NCBI GenBank assembly: GCA_027488575.1
Contig: JAIYBJ010000017.1
Span: forward strand, 1-64,000
Direction of reading: 5' to 3'
Origin: Streptomycetaceae bacterium
GTDB taxonomy: Bacteria > Actinomycetota > Actinomycetes > Nanopelagicales > Nanopelagicaceae
DNA: 64,000 bases
Below the pieces are notes generated by a model. The model saw only the letters and a program-made list of their open reading frames with translations. It was not told the origin of the DNA and searched no databases. Positions within the stretch are counted from its first letter, which is position 1, and each line of letters begins with the position of its first letter. Positions 9,621-19,155 of the stretch are shown one piece after another. The translations under genes were made by a program, and so were the position numbers.

Positions 9621-10626
9621 GTCCAACTAAGTTCACTTCTGGTTCTAGAGAAATATTGAAAGTTGTAAGAACTTTTTCCTGAGCCAACTTTGCAAGAGCT
9701 GCAATTTCTGACGCCTTTGCTTCTCCACTATTTGTCAGCGCCAAAACATGTTTTGTAGAAACTCTTGCACCACCAATTGATTGGCCCTTTGTAATTCCTG
9801 AGTGCTCAATTAACCATGCTGCCGAAGTTTTAACACGGCCATCAGTTTGTGGCCAGCGTGGAGCATCAGCTGGAAGTTGTGACGCTATCTCAGCACTCAC
9901 GATTGGGTTAGTGAAGAAAGAACCGGCAGACCACGAATCATGATCATTTTCGGATAGCAACATTCCCTTTTGCGCCCGAAGTTCTAGAACTTTTTCACGA
10001 CAATCCTTCACTGAACTCTTTTCACCAACCGAAATGCCGAGTGCGTTGGCTAATTCGGAGTAGGTAATTGGAACTGTCATTTCGCCAATGCGTAATTGAA
10101 AAGCCACATCGAGGACTACGTATCGACCTGGATGTGCCTTGAAGTGTGAGTTGCGATATGAAAACTCGCACTCTGCGTTTGTAAAAGTTTTTAGCTCTTT
10201 TTTCTGACGGTCATAAGTTCGCACTCGCGTAATGAATTCACTTACTTCGTGGCCATATGCGCCAATGTTTTGAATCGGAGATGCTCCGACTGTGCCTGGA
10301 ATTCCGCTCAGTGTTTCAAGTCCCGCAAAACCTCGGGAAATTGTTGTTTTTACAAAATCATCCCAATTTTCACCCGCTCCAATTGTGAGTGTTGCCCCAC
10401 TGCACGCATCGACTTCAGCTTCGATTTTGTTATTGGAAATTCGAATGACCGTTCCGGCAAAACCTTCATCGCTAATCAAAAGATTTGTGCCGCCACCCAT
10501 AATCAAAATAGGTGAATCTCCAGCGTTTTCAATTGCGGCAATGATTTCTTTTTCACTGGAAACTTCAACAAAATTCTTGGCAGGACCACCTACGCGAAGT
10601 GAGGTGTAATCCGATAAATCAGCCAT
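9607..10626 (-). CDS. murB: UDP-N-acetylenolpyruvoylglucosamine reductase
   Basis: The flavoenzyme that reduces enolpyruvyl-UDP-GlcNAc to UDP-N-acetylmuramate in peptidoglycan synthesis, 339 residues. FAD-binding motifs are [13 protein letters not shown] and [20 protein letters not shown]. The YRNSHF loop and the catalytic-serine region [10 protein letters not shown] are present. The ATG at 10626 has no Shine-Dalgarno, but a TAACCT -10 box ends six bases upstream, so a leaderless mRNA is likely. That box overlaps the stop codon of the preceding glycosyltransferase gene. Confidence 0.96.
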   Translation of the reverse strand: MADLSDYTSLRVGGPAKNFVEVSSEKEIIAAIENAGDSPILIMGGGTNLLISDEGFAGTVIRISNNKIEAEVDACSGATLTIGAGENWDDFVKTTISRGFAGLETLSGIPGTVGASPIQNIGAYGHEVSEFITRVRTYDRQKKELKTFTNAECEFSYRNSHFKAHPGRYVVLDVAFQLRIGEMTVPITYSELANALGISVGEKSSVKDCREKVLELRAQKGMLLSENDHDSWSAGSFFTNPIVSAEIASQLPADAPRWPQTDGRVKTSAAWLIEHSGITKGQSIGGARVSTKHVLALTNSGEAKASEIAALAKLAQEKVLTTFNISLEPEVNLVGLSLQ

Positions 10627-10632
10627 AGGTAA

Positions 10633-10638
10633 AGGTTA
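10633..10638 (-). promoter_or_regulatory. -10 box of a leaderless murB promoter
   Basis: TAACCT on the minus strand ends exactly 6 bases before the murB ATG. Its TAA is also the stop codon of the upstream glycosyltransferase gene. Confidence 0.6.
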
Positions 10639-11526
10639 CCGACGCGGACTAAGAATTGCTTCTTTGCCTCGGAAGCGTTCAAGAATGCGGTCGTAGTTCT
10701 TCTTTGATTGCGCATCTCTGAAACTTTCTTCTGTGTCGTAATAACCATGATGGCGACCTTGTTCGAGGGGAAGATCCATCTGTAACAATCGACCAGATGC
10801 GTGCTTGAGTCGCAAAGAAAACTCCATGTCAGCATTTCGATAATAAATTGCACGTGGATTAAAACCACCTGTTTGCAGCGCGGCATCTTTGTCGAGAGCA
10901 AAGAAGTAGGAGAACAAAACATCGACTTCTCCAGCGCCTTTGTCATCGACTGTGCGCCATTGATCTTCAATGTTTACTAATCCCCCGCGCCATCCAACGG
11001 CTGCGAACTCTTTTTTCTTTAACTCTTCTACGACAGGAGTAATGGCATCTCCTGTAAATGTCGTGGATGGATCCATGATGACAACGTATGGAGTTGCAGC
11101 AATTTTTAAAAGGGCGTTTGCGCATTCGCCCCAACCAGGATCGCTATCTATCTGAATTACATGTGTATGCGAATCGACAACAACCGCTAGATCTTGAGCA
11201 GACTGAGTTGCCAGTACGACTATTTCTGCAGAGCTGTGGGCCTTAATTGAGTTAACACTTGTGATTGCATCTTCATGAAAACCATGAACGATGATGGCTA
11301 CCGTGATGGCTCGATCGCACTTAGGTAGATTCTTTAACTTCTTGATATCAGCAACGACGTGTATTAAAGATTTTTCATGTAACTCAAAACCATCAAAGAC
11401 ATCAACGATGTCATAACCCGCTTGTGCTATCTGATCACGGAGTTGATCGGCCAAAGCGAAGTTTTTCTCTGCTCTCGCTGCTTGTCTAGCGCGACCGAGT
11501 TCGAATACATGTTCTGGAGCGCTCAT
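10636..11526 (-). CDS. GT2-like glycosyltransferase with CysRS C-terminal-like N-terminal domain
   Basis: A 296-residue protein. Residues 5-50 (FELGRARQAARAEKNFALAD, then QLRDQIAQAGYDIVD) resemble the C-terminal tail domain of cysteinyl-tRNA synthetases. The rest resembles a family 2 glycosyltransferase: a Rossmann-like ITVAIIVHGFHEDA start, a diffuse DP/DPS region near residue 150 in place of a clear DXD, and a later YFFALDKDAALQTGGFNPRA acceptor-side segment. Substrate is unknown. It lies between rpmG and murB, suggesting an envelope role (inference). AAGGAC serves as a weak ribosome binding site. Confidence 0.65.
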   Translation of the reverse strand: MSAPEHVFELGRARQAARAEKNFALADQLRDQIAQAGYDIVDVFDGFELHEKSLIHVVADIKKLKNLPKCDRAITVAIIVHGFHEDAITSVNSIKAHSSAEIVVLATQSAQDLAVVVDSHTHVIQIDSDPGWGECANALLKIAATPYVVIMDPSTTFTGDAITPVVEELKKKEFAAVGWRGGLVNIEDQWRTVDDKGAGEVDVLFSYFFALDKDAALQTGGFNPRAIYYRNADMEFSLRLKHASGRLLQMDLPLEQGRHHGYYDTEESFRDAQSKKNYDRILERFRGKEAILSPRR

Positions 11527-11550
11527 GTCATTTGTCCTTGCGAAGTTGCA

Positions 11551-11571
11551 CCCGACTCAATCGGGATTGAG
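11551..11571. repeat. Overlapping alternative hairpins upstream of the glycosyltransferase gene
   Basis: CCCGA-CTCAA-TCGGG (11551-11565) and CTCAAT-CGGG-ATTGAG (11556-11571) overlap and cannot form at once. There is no U-run. They lie in the 47-base spacer between rpmG and the glycosyltransferase gene, and their role is unknown. Confidence 0.4.
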
Positions 11572-11573
11572 CA

Positions 11574-11744
11574 TTAACGAGTTTCGCGGTGAAGTGTTGA
11601 AGATTTGCAACGAGGGCAGAACTTCTTAAGTTCCATGCGGTCTGGATCGTTGCGGCGATTCTTTTTTGTAATGTAATTACGTTCTTTGCAATCAACGCAT
11701 GCCATGGTGATTTTTGGACGTACGTCCGCGCTCTTACTTGCCAT
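11574..11744 (-). CDS. rpmG: Ribosomal protein bL33
   Basis: A 56-residue ribosomal protein. It carries the two zinc-binding CxxC pairs (CVDCKERNY and [17 protein letters not shown]), so it is the zinc-containing L33 form. AAGGAG stands 7 bases before the ATG. It follows tRNA-Thr and tRNA-Met, the standard actinobacterial order. The HadA/HadB-like dehydratase genes found after rpmG in many relatives are absent here. Confidence 0.96.
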   Translation of the reverse strand: MASKSADVRPKITMACVDCKERNYITKKNRRNDPDRMELKKFCPRCKSSTLHRETR

Positions 11745-11822
11745 GGTCTTACTCCTTCATCGATTGAGGGGCTCAGATTACCTGAGGCCCTTCGCGTTAC
11801 GAAATTAACGCTGCACTGCTAG

Positions 11823-11896
11823 TAGCGGAGGCGGGATTTGAACCCACGACACAGCGATTATGAGCCGCTTGCTCTACCAAGCTGAGCTACCCCGCC
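11823..11896 (-). tRNA. tRNA-Met (CAT), elongator
   Basis: A cloverleaf on the minus strand. Acceptor GGCGGGG pairs with CTCCGCT, the anticodon loop CTCATAA gives CAT, the T loop is TTCAAAT and the discriminator is A. The base-paired 1-72 position argues for the elongator rather than the initiator. The 3' CCA is not encoded. Confidence 0.95.
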
Positions 11897-11936
11897 TTAG
11901 ATGTATTGCTACATCTATTTTCTTACTTCACTTTCG

Positions 11937-12009
11937 AGCCCCCCACCGGAATCGGACCGGTGACCTTTTCCTTACCATGGAAACGCTCTACCGACTGAGC
12001 TAGGGGGGC
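11937..12009 (-). tRNA. tRNA-Thr (GGT)
   Basis: A cloverleaf on the minus strand. Acceptor GCCCCCC pairs with GGGGGGC, the anticodon stem TTTCC/GGAAA encloses ATGGTAA giving GGT, and the T loop is TCCGATT. The discriminator is T and no CCA is encoded. It heads the tRNA-Thr/tRNA-Met/rpmG cluster. Confidence 0.95.
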
Positions 12010-12064
12010 AGTGGTAGAAGTGTGAGCGTACAACCTCGCGCGCAAAAAATGAAAAAGAGAGCAG

Positions 12065-13015
12065 TTACAACGCAGGATCGAGGGTAATTTTACCAGTGCT
12101 CTTACGTGCAAGCATCGCTTCGTGTGCTTGGCGGGCTTGGCTCAATCCAAATGTAGCGCCGACTATTGGTTTTAACTTTCCACTAAGTACAAGTGCAAAT
12201 AACTCTTCAATCACATCGTTAAGCATTGCTTTGTTACCAAAGCAATGTGCAAGCCAAAAACCTGTAATTGTTTTTGTTCCACCCATCAATGATCCGGGGT
12301 TAATGTCTTTGGCTGCAGAGCGTGATGCATTGCCGTAAGTAATTAAGCGACCAAATGGTGCCAATATTTCAAGAGACGCATCGAGTGTTTTCCCGCCAAC
12401 CATTTCCAGAACTAAATCAACTGGCTTTCCGCCATTAGCGGCGATCATGTCAGCAGCTAAATTAGGTGACGTTGCATCGACCACAACATCAGCACCAAGT
12501 TGAGTGGCTAGCGCGGATTTTTCTGGTGATGATGTAACCGCAATTACCTTTGCGCCCCACATCTTTGCCAATTGAATTGCAATAGTTCCGACGCCACCTG
12601 CGGCAGCATGAATGACAACGCTCTCACCAGCTTTGACATGTCCTACGGTTTCTAAAATATGCCACGCAGTTGTTCCTTGTACCAACATGCACAGTGCTTG
12701 ACCATCGGTGACACCATCAGGAATATCAATCATGACGGCTTTATTTGCCACAGCTTTTTGCGCATATCCCCCGCTGCTAACGGATGCAAGAACACGACGA
12801 CCGCTTTGAGTCGTGCCGACAACTTCAAGCCCTGGAATAAGTGGAAGTTTTTGCGGCGATAAATATCCATTTTCAATTTGATGCGTATCGGCGTAATTAA
12901 TTCCGATTGACGTTACGTTGATTAACTCTTCATTAGCGCCAGGAATTGGATCAGCGATTTCGCTGATGGTCATTACTTCTGGGCCACCGAAAGCGTTTAG
13001 CTGTATGGCTTTCAT
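12065..13015 (-). CDS. NADPH:quinone oxidoreductase-like MDR protein
   Basis: A 316-residue zinc-independent medium-chain dehydrogenase/reductase of the quinone oxidoreductase group. The N-terminal GroES-like part ([22 protein letters not shown]) is followed by a Rossmann domain with [21 protein letters not shown] for NADPH. The structural-zinc cysteines of alcohol dehydrogenases are absent. The substrate is not known. The ATG overlaps the ispH stop (ATGA), so it is translated from the ispH transcript. Confidence 0.85.
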   Translation of the reverse strand: MKAIQLNAFGGPEVMTISEIADPIPGANEELINVTSIGINYADTHQIENGYLSPQKLPLIPGLEVVGTTQSGRRVLASVSSGGYAQKAVANKAVMIDIPDGVTDGQALCMLVQGTTAWHILETVGHVKAGESVVIHAAAGGVGTIAIQLAKMWGAKVIAVTSSPEKSALATQLGADVVVDATSPNLAADMIAANGGKPVDLVLEMVGGKTLDASLEILAPFGRLITYGNASRSAAKDINPGSLMGGTKTITGFWLAHCFGNKAMLNDVIEELFALVLSGKLKPIVGATFGLSQARQAHEAMLARKSTGKITLDPAL

Positions 13016-13965
13016 TTACCGGCAGCTTTTAAATCTTTACGTAATTCTGGTGGTAGTGAGAATAGAAGTGACTCTTCTTTTGCTGTGACCGTTTCGACAT
13101 CTGAAAATCCGCGTGCCGCTAAAAATGCGAGCACATCTTTAACCAAAATTTCTGGAACTGATGCTCCACTGGTTACACCAATAGTTTCGACGCCATCTAG
13201 CCAGTATTCCTGAATTTCTTCTGCAAAATCTACGAGGTGCGAAGCCTTTGTACCGTATTCAAGAGCCACTTCGGCTAAGCGAACAGAGTTTGAAGAGTTT
13301 TGAGATCCAACAACAATTACTAAATCAGTTTGCGGAGCAATTACTTTGATTGCCTCCTGGCGATTTTGAGTGGCGTAACAAATGTCATCACTAGGTGGAT
13401 CTGAAATTTCAGGAAAGCGCTCTTTGAGTATCTTTACAGTTTCAAGAGTTTCATCAACACTGAGAGTTGTTTGAGACAACCAGACGAGTTTCTTTCCAGG
13501 TGTTGGAACAACAGTACGAGCGCCTTCTAATCCATCAACAATCTGAACTTTTCCTACAGCCTCGCCGGCGGTGCCTTCTACTTCTTCGTGACCATGGTGG
13601 CCAATCAATAAAATTTCGGCATCTTCGGCAGCAAATCTTTTTGCTTCATTGTGGACCTTAGTTACAAGAGGACAGGTTGCATCAATTGTCTTAAGACTGC
13701 GCGATGCTGCTTGTTCGTGGACTGCGGGAGAAACTCCGTGTGCAGAAAAAATTACTGTTTTACCTTCAGGAACTTCATCGGCTTCATTTACGAAGATTGC
13801 ACCACGCGCTTCAAGAGTTGAGACAACGTGCTTGTTGTGGACAATCTCTTTGCGAACATAAACAGGTGCACCGTAAAGCTCGAGTGCTTTTTCGACAGTA
13901 ATAACGGCGCGATCAACGCCAGCGCAATAACCACGCGGCGCAGCAAGGAGAATTCTCTTGGCCAT
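13012..13965 (-). CDS. ispH: 4-hydroxy-3-methylbut-2-enyl diphosphate reductase
   Basis: The last enzyme of the MEP isoprenoid pathway, making IPP and DMAPP through a [4Fe-4S] cluster. The three cluster ligands are visible at Cys14 ([10 protein letters not shown]), Cys98 (DATCPLV) and Cys196 ([11 protein letters not shown]). HGVSP and TSGASVPE motifs are present and the length of 317 is normal. The start has no Shine-Dalgarno. A TAGACT -10 box ends six bases upstream, back to back with the xseA promoter. It supplies precursors used by UppS in this window. Confidence 0.97.
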   Translation of the reverse strand: MAKRILLAAPRGYCAGVDRAVITVEKALELYGAPVYVRKEIVHNKHVVSTLEARGAIFVNEADEVPEGKTVIFSAHGVSPAVHEQAASRSLKTIDATCPLVTKVHNEAKRFAAEDAEILLIGHHGHEEVEGTAGEAVGKVQIVDGLEGARTVVPTPGKKLVWLSQTTLSVDETLETVKILKERFPEISDPPSDDICYATQNRQEAIKVIAPQTDLVIVVGSQNSSNSVRLAEVALEYGTKASHLVDFAEEIQEYWLDGVETIGVTSGASVPEILVKDVLAFLAARGFSDVETVTAKEESLLFSLPPELRKDLKAAGK

Positions 13966-13971
13966 AGGTGC

Positions 13972-13977
13972 AGTCTA
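13972..13977 (-). promoter_or_regulatory. -10 box of a leaderless ispH promoter
   Basis: TAGACT on the minus strand ends exactly 6 bases before the ispH ATG. Only one base (13978) separates it from the oppositely oriented xseA -10 box. Confidence 0.65.
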
Positions 13978-13978
13978 T

Positions 13979-13984
13979 TAGGCT
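13979..13984 (+). promoter_or_regulatory. -10 box of a leaderless xseA promoter
   Basis: TAGGCT ends exactly 6 bases before the xseA ATG at 13991. Its -35 region would lie inside the first codons of ispH. Confidence 0.65.
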
Positions 13985-13990
13985 CGCCCC

Positions 13991-15193
13991 ATGTTCGAAA
14001 CTTCTAGTGAATCCCCCGCGCCTGTACGCGTGGTCACTGAAGCAATTAAAGATTATGTAGATCGCCTTGGACCAATTTGGATTGAAGGCGAAATATCTGA
14101 AATTAATGAACGAAGCGGTGGCATGGCATTCATGCGCCTGCGAGATACAAGTGTTGATATGAGTATTTCAGTCATGTGCCATCGCTCTGTCTTATCTAGC
14201 GTTGCACCACTGCCACAAAATGCACGAGTTGTTATGTATGCAAAGGCTTCTTGGTACACAAAAAATGGTTCTCTCACACTGTCAGCTCGTGAAATTCGCC
14301 AAGTAGGTATTGGTGAATTAATGGCTCGTTTAGAGGAGCTAAAAACACTTCTTGCAAGTGAAGGACTCTTCGCTCTAGAAAGAAAAGTTGCTCTTCCGCT
14401 ATTGCCTAGAAAAGTTGGATTGATTTGTGGACGTAATACAGATGCAGAAAAAGACGTCGTTGAAAATGCAAAGCGCCGCTGGCCATCAGTTGAGTTCGAA
14501 ATCCGCGAAGTTACAGTTCAGGGAGCGGCCGCTGTAGTTGAAGTATCGGCTGCGCTTTCAGAATTAGAAGCTATGGCAGATGTGGATGTCATCATCATTA
14601 CTCGCGGTGGTGGCTCATTTGAAGATTTACTTCCCTTTAGTGATGAATCACTTGTACGCCTTGCAGCATCTTGTGAAACTCCCATTGTCAGCGCCATCGG
14701 ACATGAAAAAGATTCGCCTCTTTTGGATCTAGTTGCAGATGTTCGTGCATCTACTCCAACGGATGCGGCCAAGAGAGTTGTTCCAGATATTGCAGAAGAG
14801 ATTGAGTTGATTAAGGCGCTGCGTGATCGTGCTAAGAGATACATGCTTTTATCCCTTGACCTAGAAACTTCACGAATTGAAAACTTAGTAAATCGTCCTG
14901 TTTTGCGAGATCCCATGGTGCTAGTTACTACTCGAGAAGAAATCATTACTGGATTACGAGATAGAAGCGTCAGAAGTTTTTCTTCGCGACTAACTCTTGC
15001 CGCAGAAGATCTAACACATGTGCGTGCTCGAGTAAGAGCGCTATCACCACAAGCAACGTTGGATCGTGGTTATTCGGTTGTACAACTAGAAGATGGCTCG
15101 ATTGCTAGGGATGCCAAGAGTTTAAGAATTGGTCAGAAACTTCGCTTACGACTTGCTGCTGGCGAGACCAACGCCACAGTTACAGATAAATAA
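13991..15193 (+). CDS. xseA: Exodeoxyribonuclease VII large subunit
   Basis: A 400-residue large subunit of the single-strand-specific exonuclease ExoVII. An N-terminal OB-fold (IWIEGEISEINERSGGMAFM) occupies about residues 1-100. The catalytic domain has GLICGRNTDAEKDV, TRGGGSFEDLLPFSDE and AIGHEKDSPLLDLVAD. A coiled-coil-forming helical part and the end domain with LDRGYSVVQ follow. xseB follows by 20 bases. Transcription probably starts at the ATG. Confidence 0.96.
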   Translation: MFETSSESPAPVRVVTEAIKDYVDRLGPIWIEGEISEINERSGGMAFMRLRDTSVDMSISVMCHRSVLSSVAPLPQNARVVMYAKASWYTKNGSLTLSAREIRQVGIGELMARLEELKTLLASEGLFALERKVALPLLPRKVGLICGRNTDAEKDVVENAKRRWPSVEFEIREVTVQGAAAVVEVSAALSELEAMADVDVIIITRGGGSFEDLLPFSDESLVRLAASCETPIVSAIGHEKDSPLLDLVADVRASTPTDAAKRVVPDIAEEIELIKALRDRAKRYMLLSLDLETSRIENLVNRPVLRDPMVLVTTREEIITGLRDRSVRSFSSRLTLAAEDLTHVRARVRALSPQATLDRGYSVVQLEDGSIARDAKSLRIGQKLRLRLAAGETNATVTDK

Positions 15194-15201
15194 ACAAGGA
15201 G

Positions 15202-15207
15202 TAGATT
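15202..15207 (+). promoter_or_regulatory. -10 box upstream of xseB
   Basis: TAGATT ends exactly 6 bases before the xseB ATG, so the small subunit may have its own leaderless start in addition to read-through from xseA. An AAGGAG also lies upstream at an unusually long distance of about 12 bases. Confidence 0.45.
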
Positions 15208-15213
15208 TGTCTC

Positions 15214-15414
15214 ATGGCTACGGAGAAAAAGCTTTCCTATGAAGCAGCGCGTGAAGAGTTGGCGCAGGTTGTTTCATCCCTTGAAGCAGGAAGCGCAACC
15301 CTGGAAGAGTCATTGAAATTGTGGGAGCGCGGCGAAGAGTTAGCGCTAATCTGCCAAGAGTGGCTAGATGGTGCACGCAAAAAGCTAAGTGCAGCGAAAC
15401 CAAAAGCTGAATAA
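15214..15414 (+). CDS. xseB: Exodeoxyribonuclease VII small subunit
   Basis: A 66-residue small subunit of ExoVII, predicted to bind along the coiled-coil of XseA. The conserved pattern is [20 protein letters not shown] then [29 protein letters not shown]. It ends two bases before the fumarase ATG. Confidence 0.95.
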   Translation: MATEKKLSYEAAREELAQVVSSLEAGSATLEESLKLWERGEELALICQEWLDGARKKLSAAKPKAE

Positions 15415-15416
15415 AA

Positions 15417-17072
15417 ATGGCTCCAGAATTTTCTTACAGCGACTTGTTGCCAATCGGCAAAGACACAACTACGTATCGCAATCTTGGCAGCGCGGGCGTT
15501 TCTGTAGAAAAAATCGGTAATCGAGAAATAATTTCTATTGCTCCTGAGGCAATTGAGATGCTCACATCAACTGCAATTCACGATATCTCTCATTATTTAC
15601 GCACCACACACCTTGAACAATTAGCGAGCATTTTAAAAGATACAGAGAGCTCACCTAATGATCGCTTTGTAGCGCTTGATCTATTGAAGAATGCAAACAT
15701 TTCTGCTGGTGGAATTTTGCCTATGTGCCAAGACACTGGAACCGCACTCGTGATGGGTAAAAAGGGTCAGAACGTATTTACAGAGAGCAAAGATGAAGAA
15801 GTAATTTCCAAAGGAATTTATAACGCATTTACAACTTTGAATCTGCGTTATTCCCAATTAGCTCCTGTTACAACATGGGAAGAGAAGAACACTGGCAATA
15901 ACCTGCCTGCCCAAATCGAAATCTTTGCAGATAGTGACCATCCGGATGAATACAACTTCCTCTTCATCGCAAAGGGTGGCGGTAGCGCTAACAAATCTTT
16001 CTTGTATCAAGAGACTAAGGCAGTCCTAAACCCAACAAGTTTTATGAGTTGGTTGGATGAAAAACTCCGCTCAATCGGAACTGCAGCATGTCCGCCGTAT
16101 CACCTTGCAATTGTTATCGGCGGAACGAGTGCTGAACACACAGTTAAGACTGCAAAGTTAGCAAGCACGCATTACTTAGATTCACTTCCAACTTCTGGCG
16201 ATGCAAAAACTGGCCATGGGTTTAGAGATCTTGCACTTGAAAAAGAAGTTCTTGAACTTACTCGCACCCTAGGAATCGGCGCCCAATTTGGTGGAAAGTA
16301 TTTCTGCCACGACGTACGTGTTGTTCGATTGCCTAGACATGGTGCCTCTCTTCCTATTGCAATTGCTGTTTCATGTTCTGCTGATCGCCAAGCAAAAGCG
16401 AAGATCACTAAAGAGGGCATATTCATTGAAGAAATGGAGCGCGATCCAGCTCGCTTCTTGCCAGATACTCACGATGAGCACCTGGCAGAAGGTGTAGTCA
16501 ACATTGATCTAAACCAACCCATGGAAAAAATCCGTGCAGAGTTATCAAAGCATCCAGTTAAAACTCGCCTTTCATTAACCGGAACTCTTGTAGTTGCACG
16601 AGATTTAGCACACGCAAAAATTAAAGAAGCAATGGATGCTGGTGCGCCCATGCCTTCATACTTAAAGGATTTTGCTGTGTATTACGCAGGTCCAGCAAAA
16701 ACTCCTGCTGGTTATGCATCGGGTTCTTTTGGTCCAACAACTGCTGGTCGTATGGATTCGTACGTAGAGTATTTCCAATCGCGTGGTGGATCATTTGTGA
16801 TGTTGGCAAAAGGAAATCGTTCACTTGCTGTGACAAACGCGTGCAAAGCTCACGGTGGTTTTTATTTAGGTTCCATTGGTGGTCCTGCCGCCAGACTTGC
16901 TCAAGATTGCATTAAGAAAGTCGAAGTATTGGATTATGAAGAGTTAGGTATGGAAGCTGTCTGGAAAATTGATGTCGTGGATTTCCCAGCATTCATAGTT
17001 GTTGACGATAAAGGTAATGATTTTTTTGCAGAGACTTCTAAACCGCTAACAATCGGAAAGAAACCGGTTTAG
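15417..17072 (+). CDS. Fumarate hydratase, class I (iron-sulfur)
   Basis: A 551-residue fumarase of the oxygen-sensitive, dimeric [4Fe-4S] class, interconverting fumarate and malate in the TCA cycle. The alpha part has the cluster cysteine motif [17 protein letters not shown] and the [13 protein letters not shown] loop. The beta part has [17 protein letters not shown] and [16 protein letters not shown]. Mycobacteria carry a class II enzyme at the comparable place; Streptomyces has a class I gene in this neighbourhood. It overlaps the following convergent gene by 4 bases. Confidence 0.95.
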   Translation: MAPEFSYSDLLPIGKDTTTYRNLGSAGVSVEKIGNREIISIAPEAIEMLTSTAIHDISHYLRTTHLEQLASILKDTESSPNDRFVALDLLKNANISAGGILPMCQDTGTALVMGKKGQNVFTESKDEEVISKGIYNAFTTLNLRYSQLAPVTTWEEKNTGNNLPAQIEIFADSDHPDEYNFLFIAKGGGSANKSFLYQETKAVLNPTSFMSWLDEKLRSIGTAACPPYHLAIVIGGTSAEHTVKTAKLASTHYLDSLPTSGDAKTGHGFRDLALEKEVLELTRTLGIGAQFGGKYFCHDVRVVRLPRHGASLPIAIAVSCSADRQAKAKITKEGIFIEEMERDPARFLPDTHDEHLAEGVVNIDLNQPMEKIRAELSKHPVKTRLSLTGTLVVARDLAHAKIKEAMDAGAPMPSYLKDFAVYYAGPAKTPAGYASGSFGPTTAGRMDSYVEYFQSRGGSFVMLAKGNRSLAVTNACKAHGGFYLGSIGGPAARLAQDCIKKVEVLDYEELGMEAVWKIDVVDFPAFIVVDDKGNDFFAETSKPLTIGKKPV

Positions 17073-17656
17073 TAGAAGTTGCTGCGGCGGAACTTTTTCC
17101 AAGCCGCACAAGGTGTGTCATATCGTTCTGAAACGTAGAGAAGTCCCCATTGAATTTGGGTAATTGGATTTGTGCGCCAATCAGTTCCAACTTTTTCCAT
17201 CTTCGATGCAGGCAATGCTTGCGCAATTCCGTGCGCACCTGATCGTGGATTGCGAGCCTGGTAATTCCAATTGCTCTCTTTAGTCCAGAGGCGATTAAGG
17301 CACTTGTACTGCTCTTCGTCCCAGCCGTATTCGGTAGCCATCATCTCTTTGGCAAAGCGCTTTGCTCCCAAGGGTTGACGGGCAGCTTCAACGGTACGAC
17401 TCATGACCGAAACCAATGCAATCTCATTAGAAAAAACTGTTCGGCGAGAATCAAAGGCTGAGGTTAGAGAAGCTGAAACAGCTTTGGCGCTAGAAGGCGC
17501 AACGACCAAGAGAGCGGTTCCGGCTGGAGCATCTGGCAGAACCAGACGAGTAGTCATTGGGAACTCGAGGCCGTAGGCAGTTGGTTGGGCGCTAGTTACA
17601 AAAAGTAGGGTCGCAATAGTTGACCAGATCGCGAGCAACGTCTTTCGCATCTTCAT
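17069..17656 (-). CDS. Secreted transglycosylase-like protein
   Basis: A 195-residue exported protein. Residues 1-25 form a signal peptide ([20 protein letters not shown]). A less conserved middle follows, then a C-terminal lysozyme-like/SLT domain from about residue 105: [20 protein letters not shown] with the likely catalytic Glu, then [14 protein letters not shown]. It probably cleaves or remodels peptidoglycan. The start is the ATG at 17656, with AAGGAGG about 9 bases upstream. The upstream 182 bases are noncoding and structured. It converges on the fumarase gene with a 4-base overlap. Confidence 0.8.
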   Translation of the reverse strand: MKMRKTLLAIWSTIATLLFVTSAQPTAYGLEFPMTTRLVLPDAPAGTALLVVAPSSAKAVSASLTSAFDSRRTVFSNEIALVSVMSRTVEAARQPLGAKRFAKEMMATEYGWDEEQYKCLNRLWTKESNWNYQARNPRSGAHGIAQALPASKMEKVGTDWRTNPITQIQWGLLYVSERYDTPCAAWKKFRRSNFY

Positions 17657-17838
17657 CCTAAGCACCCTCCTTTCTTAACGGGGAATGGGTTTAGAGTGTC
17701 TTGTAGGGGTGAGTCGGGCAACTCAATCCGAGCGTGAGTCGCAAATTCATAGAAAAACCTAAATCTGTGGACAAGTAAAAGTGCAGGTCAGCACTGTGAA
17801 AGTCCTATATGTCCGAAATGTGAGTGTGAGATTAAACT
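17657..17838 (-). other. 182-base noncoding leader of the transglycosylase gene
   Basis: There is no gene here. On the minus strand the region holds a direct repeat GACTCAC ... GACTCAC and a hairpin GAGT-TGCCCG-ACTC between them, followed by a pyrimidine-rich stretch and the ribosome binding site. Actinobacterial genes for cell wall hydrolases often carry c-di-AMP riboswitches. I looked for that consensus and did not find it. Confidence 0.35.
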
Positions 17839-19152
17839 TTAGCCCGAAATAGGGCCTTCCAGCATTTCAGTGACCAAAGCCGCGATCGCCGAGCGCTCCG
17901 AGCGGGTCAAAGTGACGTGAGCAAAGAGTGGATGCCCCTTAAGTGTTTCAACAACGGCGACAACTCCGTCGTGACGGCCGACTCGAAGGTTGTCTCGCTG
18001 GCCAACATCGTGAGTGAGGACCACTCGAGATCCTTGTCCGATTCTAGAGAGCACGGTGAGCAGGACTCCTCGCTCTAAAGATTGAGCTTCGTCAACAATT
18101 ACAAATGCATCGTGCAGCGAGCGCCCGCGAATATGAGTCAGGGGTAGAACTTCGATTAATCCTCGGTCGATGATTTCATCGATGACTGGCTGGCTTACCA
18201 ATGCACCGAGGGTGTCAAAGACGGCTTGGGCCCACGGCGACATTTTTTCGCCTTCGCTGCCAGGTAAGTACCCAAGCTCTTGGCCGCCAACTGGATAGAG
18301 AGGTCGGAAAATCACAATCTTTTTATGAGCCCTGCGCTCCATTACTGCTTCTAATCCGGCGCATAACGCGAGCGCGGATTTTCCAGTTCCTGCTCGACCG
18401 CCCATGGAAACAATTCCGATTTCAGGATCGAGCAATAAATCCAGAGCGATTCTCTGCTCGGCGCTTCTTCCATGAAGCCCAAATGCAGTTCTATCGCCAC
18501 GGACTAATTGCAATCGCTTATCAGGAGTCACTCGAGCAAGAGCGCTCGCGCGATCGGAATGAAGAACAACACCTGTATGAATTGGAAGTGTGTGAGCTTC
18601 TTCGTGATCTGCAAAGTCAGATGAATACAAATCATCAATAACGCTAGAGCCCACAGAAATTTCGACGATGCCTGTCCACCCACTGCTTGAAACAAGTTCG
18701 GCTAAATACTCTTCGGCTTCAACACCTACAGATGATGCCTTGACGCGAAGTGGTAAGTCTTTGGTTACAAGGACAACATCTTTTCCATCTGTCATTAAGT
18801 TCTTCGCGATTGCAAGAATTCGTGAATCATTGGTGCCATCGCGTAAGAATCCATAGGGCATCGAACTTAAATCAGTGTGGTTTAGCTCAACAGAAAGCGT
18901 TCCGCCTTCTGGATTAATCTGAATTGCTTGATCAAGGCGACCATATTTCAAGCGAATATCATCGAGGCTGCGTAGCGCTGCGCGTGCAAAGTAACCAAGT
19001 TCGGGATGATCACGTTTGGTTTCTAATTCGCCGATAACAGCAATTGGTACAACTACTTCATGTTCGGCAAAGCGGGCCAAGGCCCCTGGATCTGCAAGTA
19101 AAACGCTGGTGTCGAGAACATATGTCTTTCGCCCTTTATTACTTGCAGTCAA
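17839..19152 (-). CDS. PIN-PhoH ATPase/RNase (PhoH2-like)
   Basis: A 437-residue two-domain protein. Residues 8 to about 145 form a PIN nuclease domain ([15 protein letters not shown]; later [15 protein letters not shown]). Residues from about 220 form a PhoH P-loop ATPase with Walker [16 protein letters not shown] and Walker [14 protein letters not shown]. The mycobacterial equivalent (PhoH2, Rv1095) is an RNA-unwinding and RNA-cleaving protein, and the gene lies in the same neighbourhood here. The start is TTG at 19152, three bases after the uppS stop, with a G-rich ribosome binding site inside the uppS end. Confidence 0.92.
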   Translation of the reverse strand: MTASNKGRKTYVLDTSVLLADPGALARFAEHEVVVPIAVIGELETKRDHPELGYFARAALRSLDDIRLKYGRLDQAIQINPEGGTLSVELNHTDLSSMPYGFLRDGTNDSRILAIAKNLMTDGKDVVLVTKDLPLRVKASSVGVEAEEYLAELVSSSGWTGIVEISVGSSVIDDLYSSDFADHEEAHTLPIHTGVVLHSDRASALARVTPDKRLQLVRGDRTAFGLHGRSAEQRIALDLLLDPEIGIVSMGGRAGTGKSALALCAGLEAVMERRAHKKIVIFRPLYPVGGQELGYLPGSEGEKMSPWAQAVFDTLGALVSQPVIDEIIDRGLIEVLPLTHIRGRSLHDAFVIVDEAQSLERGVLLTVLSRIGQGSRVVLTHDVGQRDNLRVGRHDGVVAVVETLKGHPLFAHVTLTRSERSAIAALVTEMLEGPISG

Positions 19153-19155
19153 TCC

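Noticed and set aside
17657-17838. c-di-AMP (ydaO-type) riboswitch before the transglycosylase gene
   Set aside because: Context fits, but the conserved core sequences could not be found by eye.
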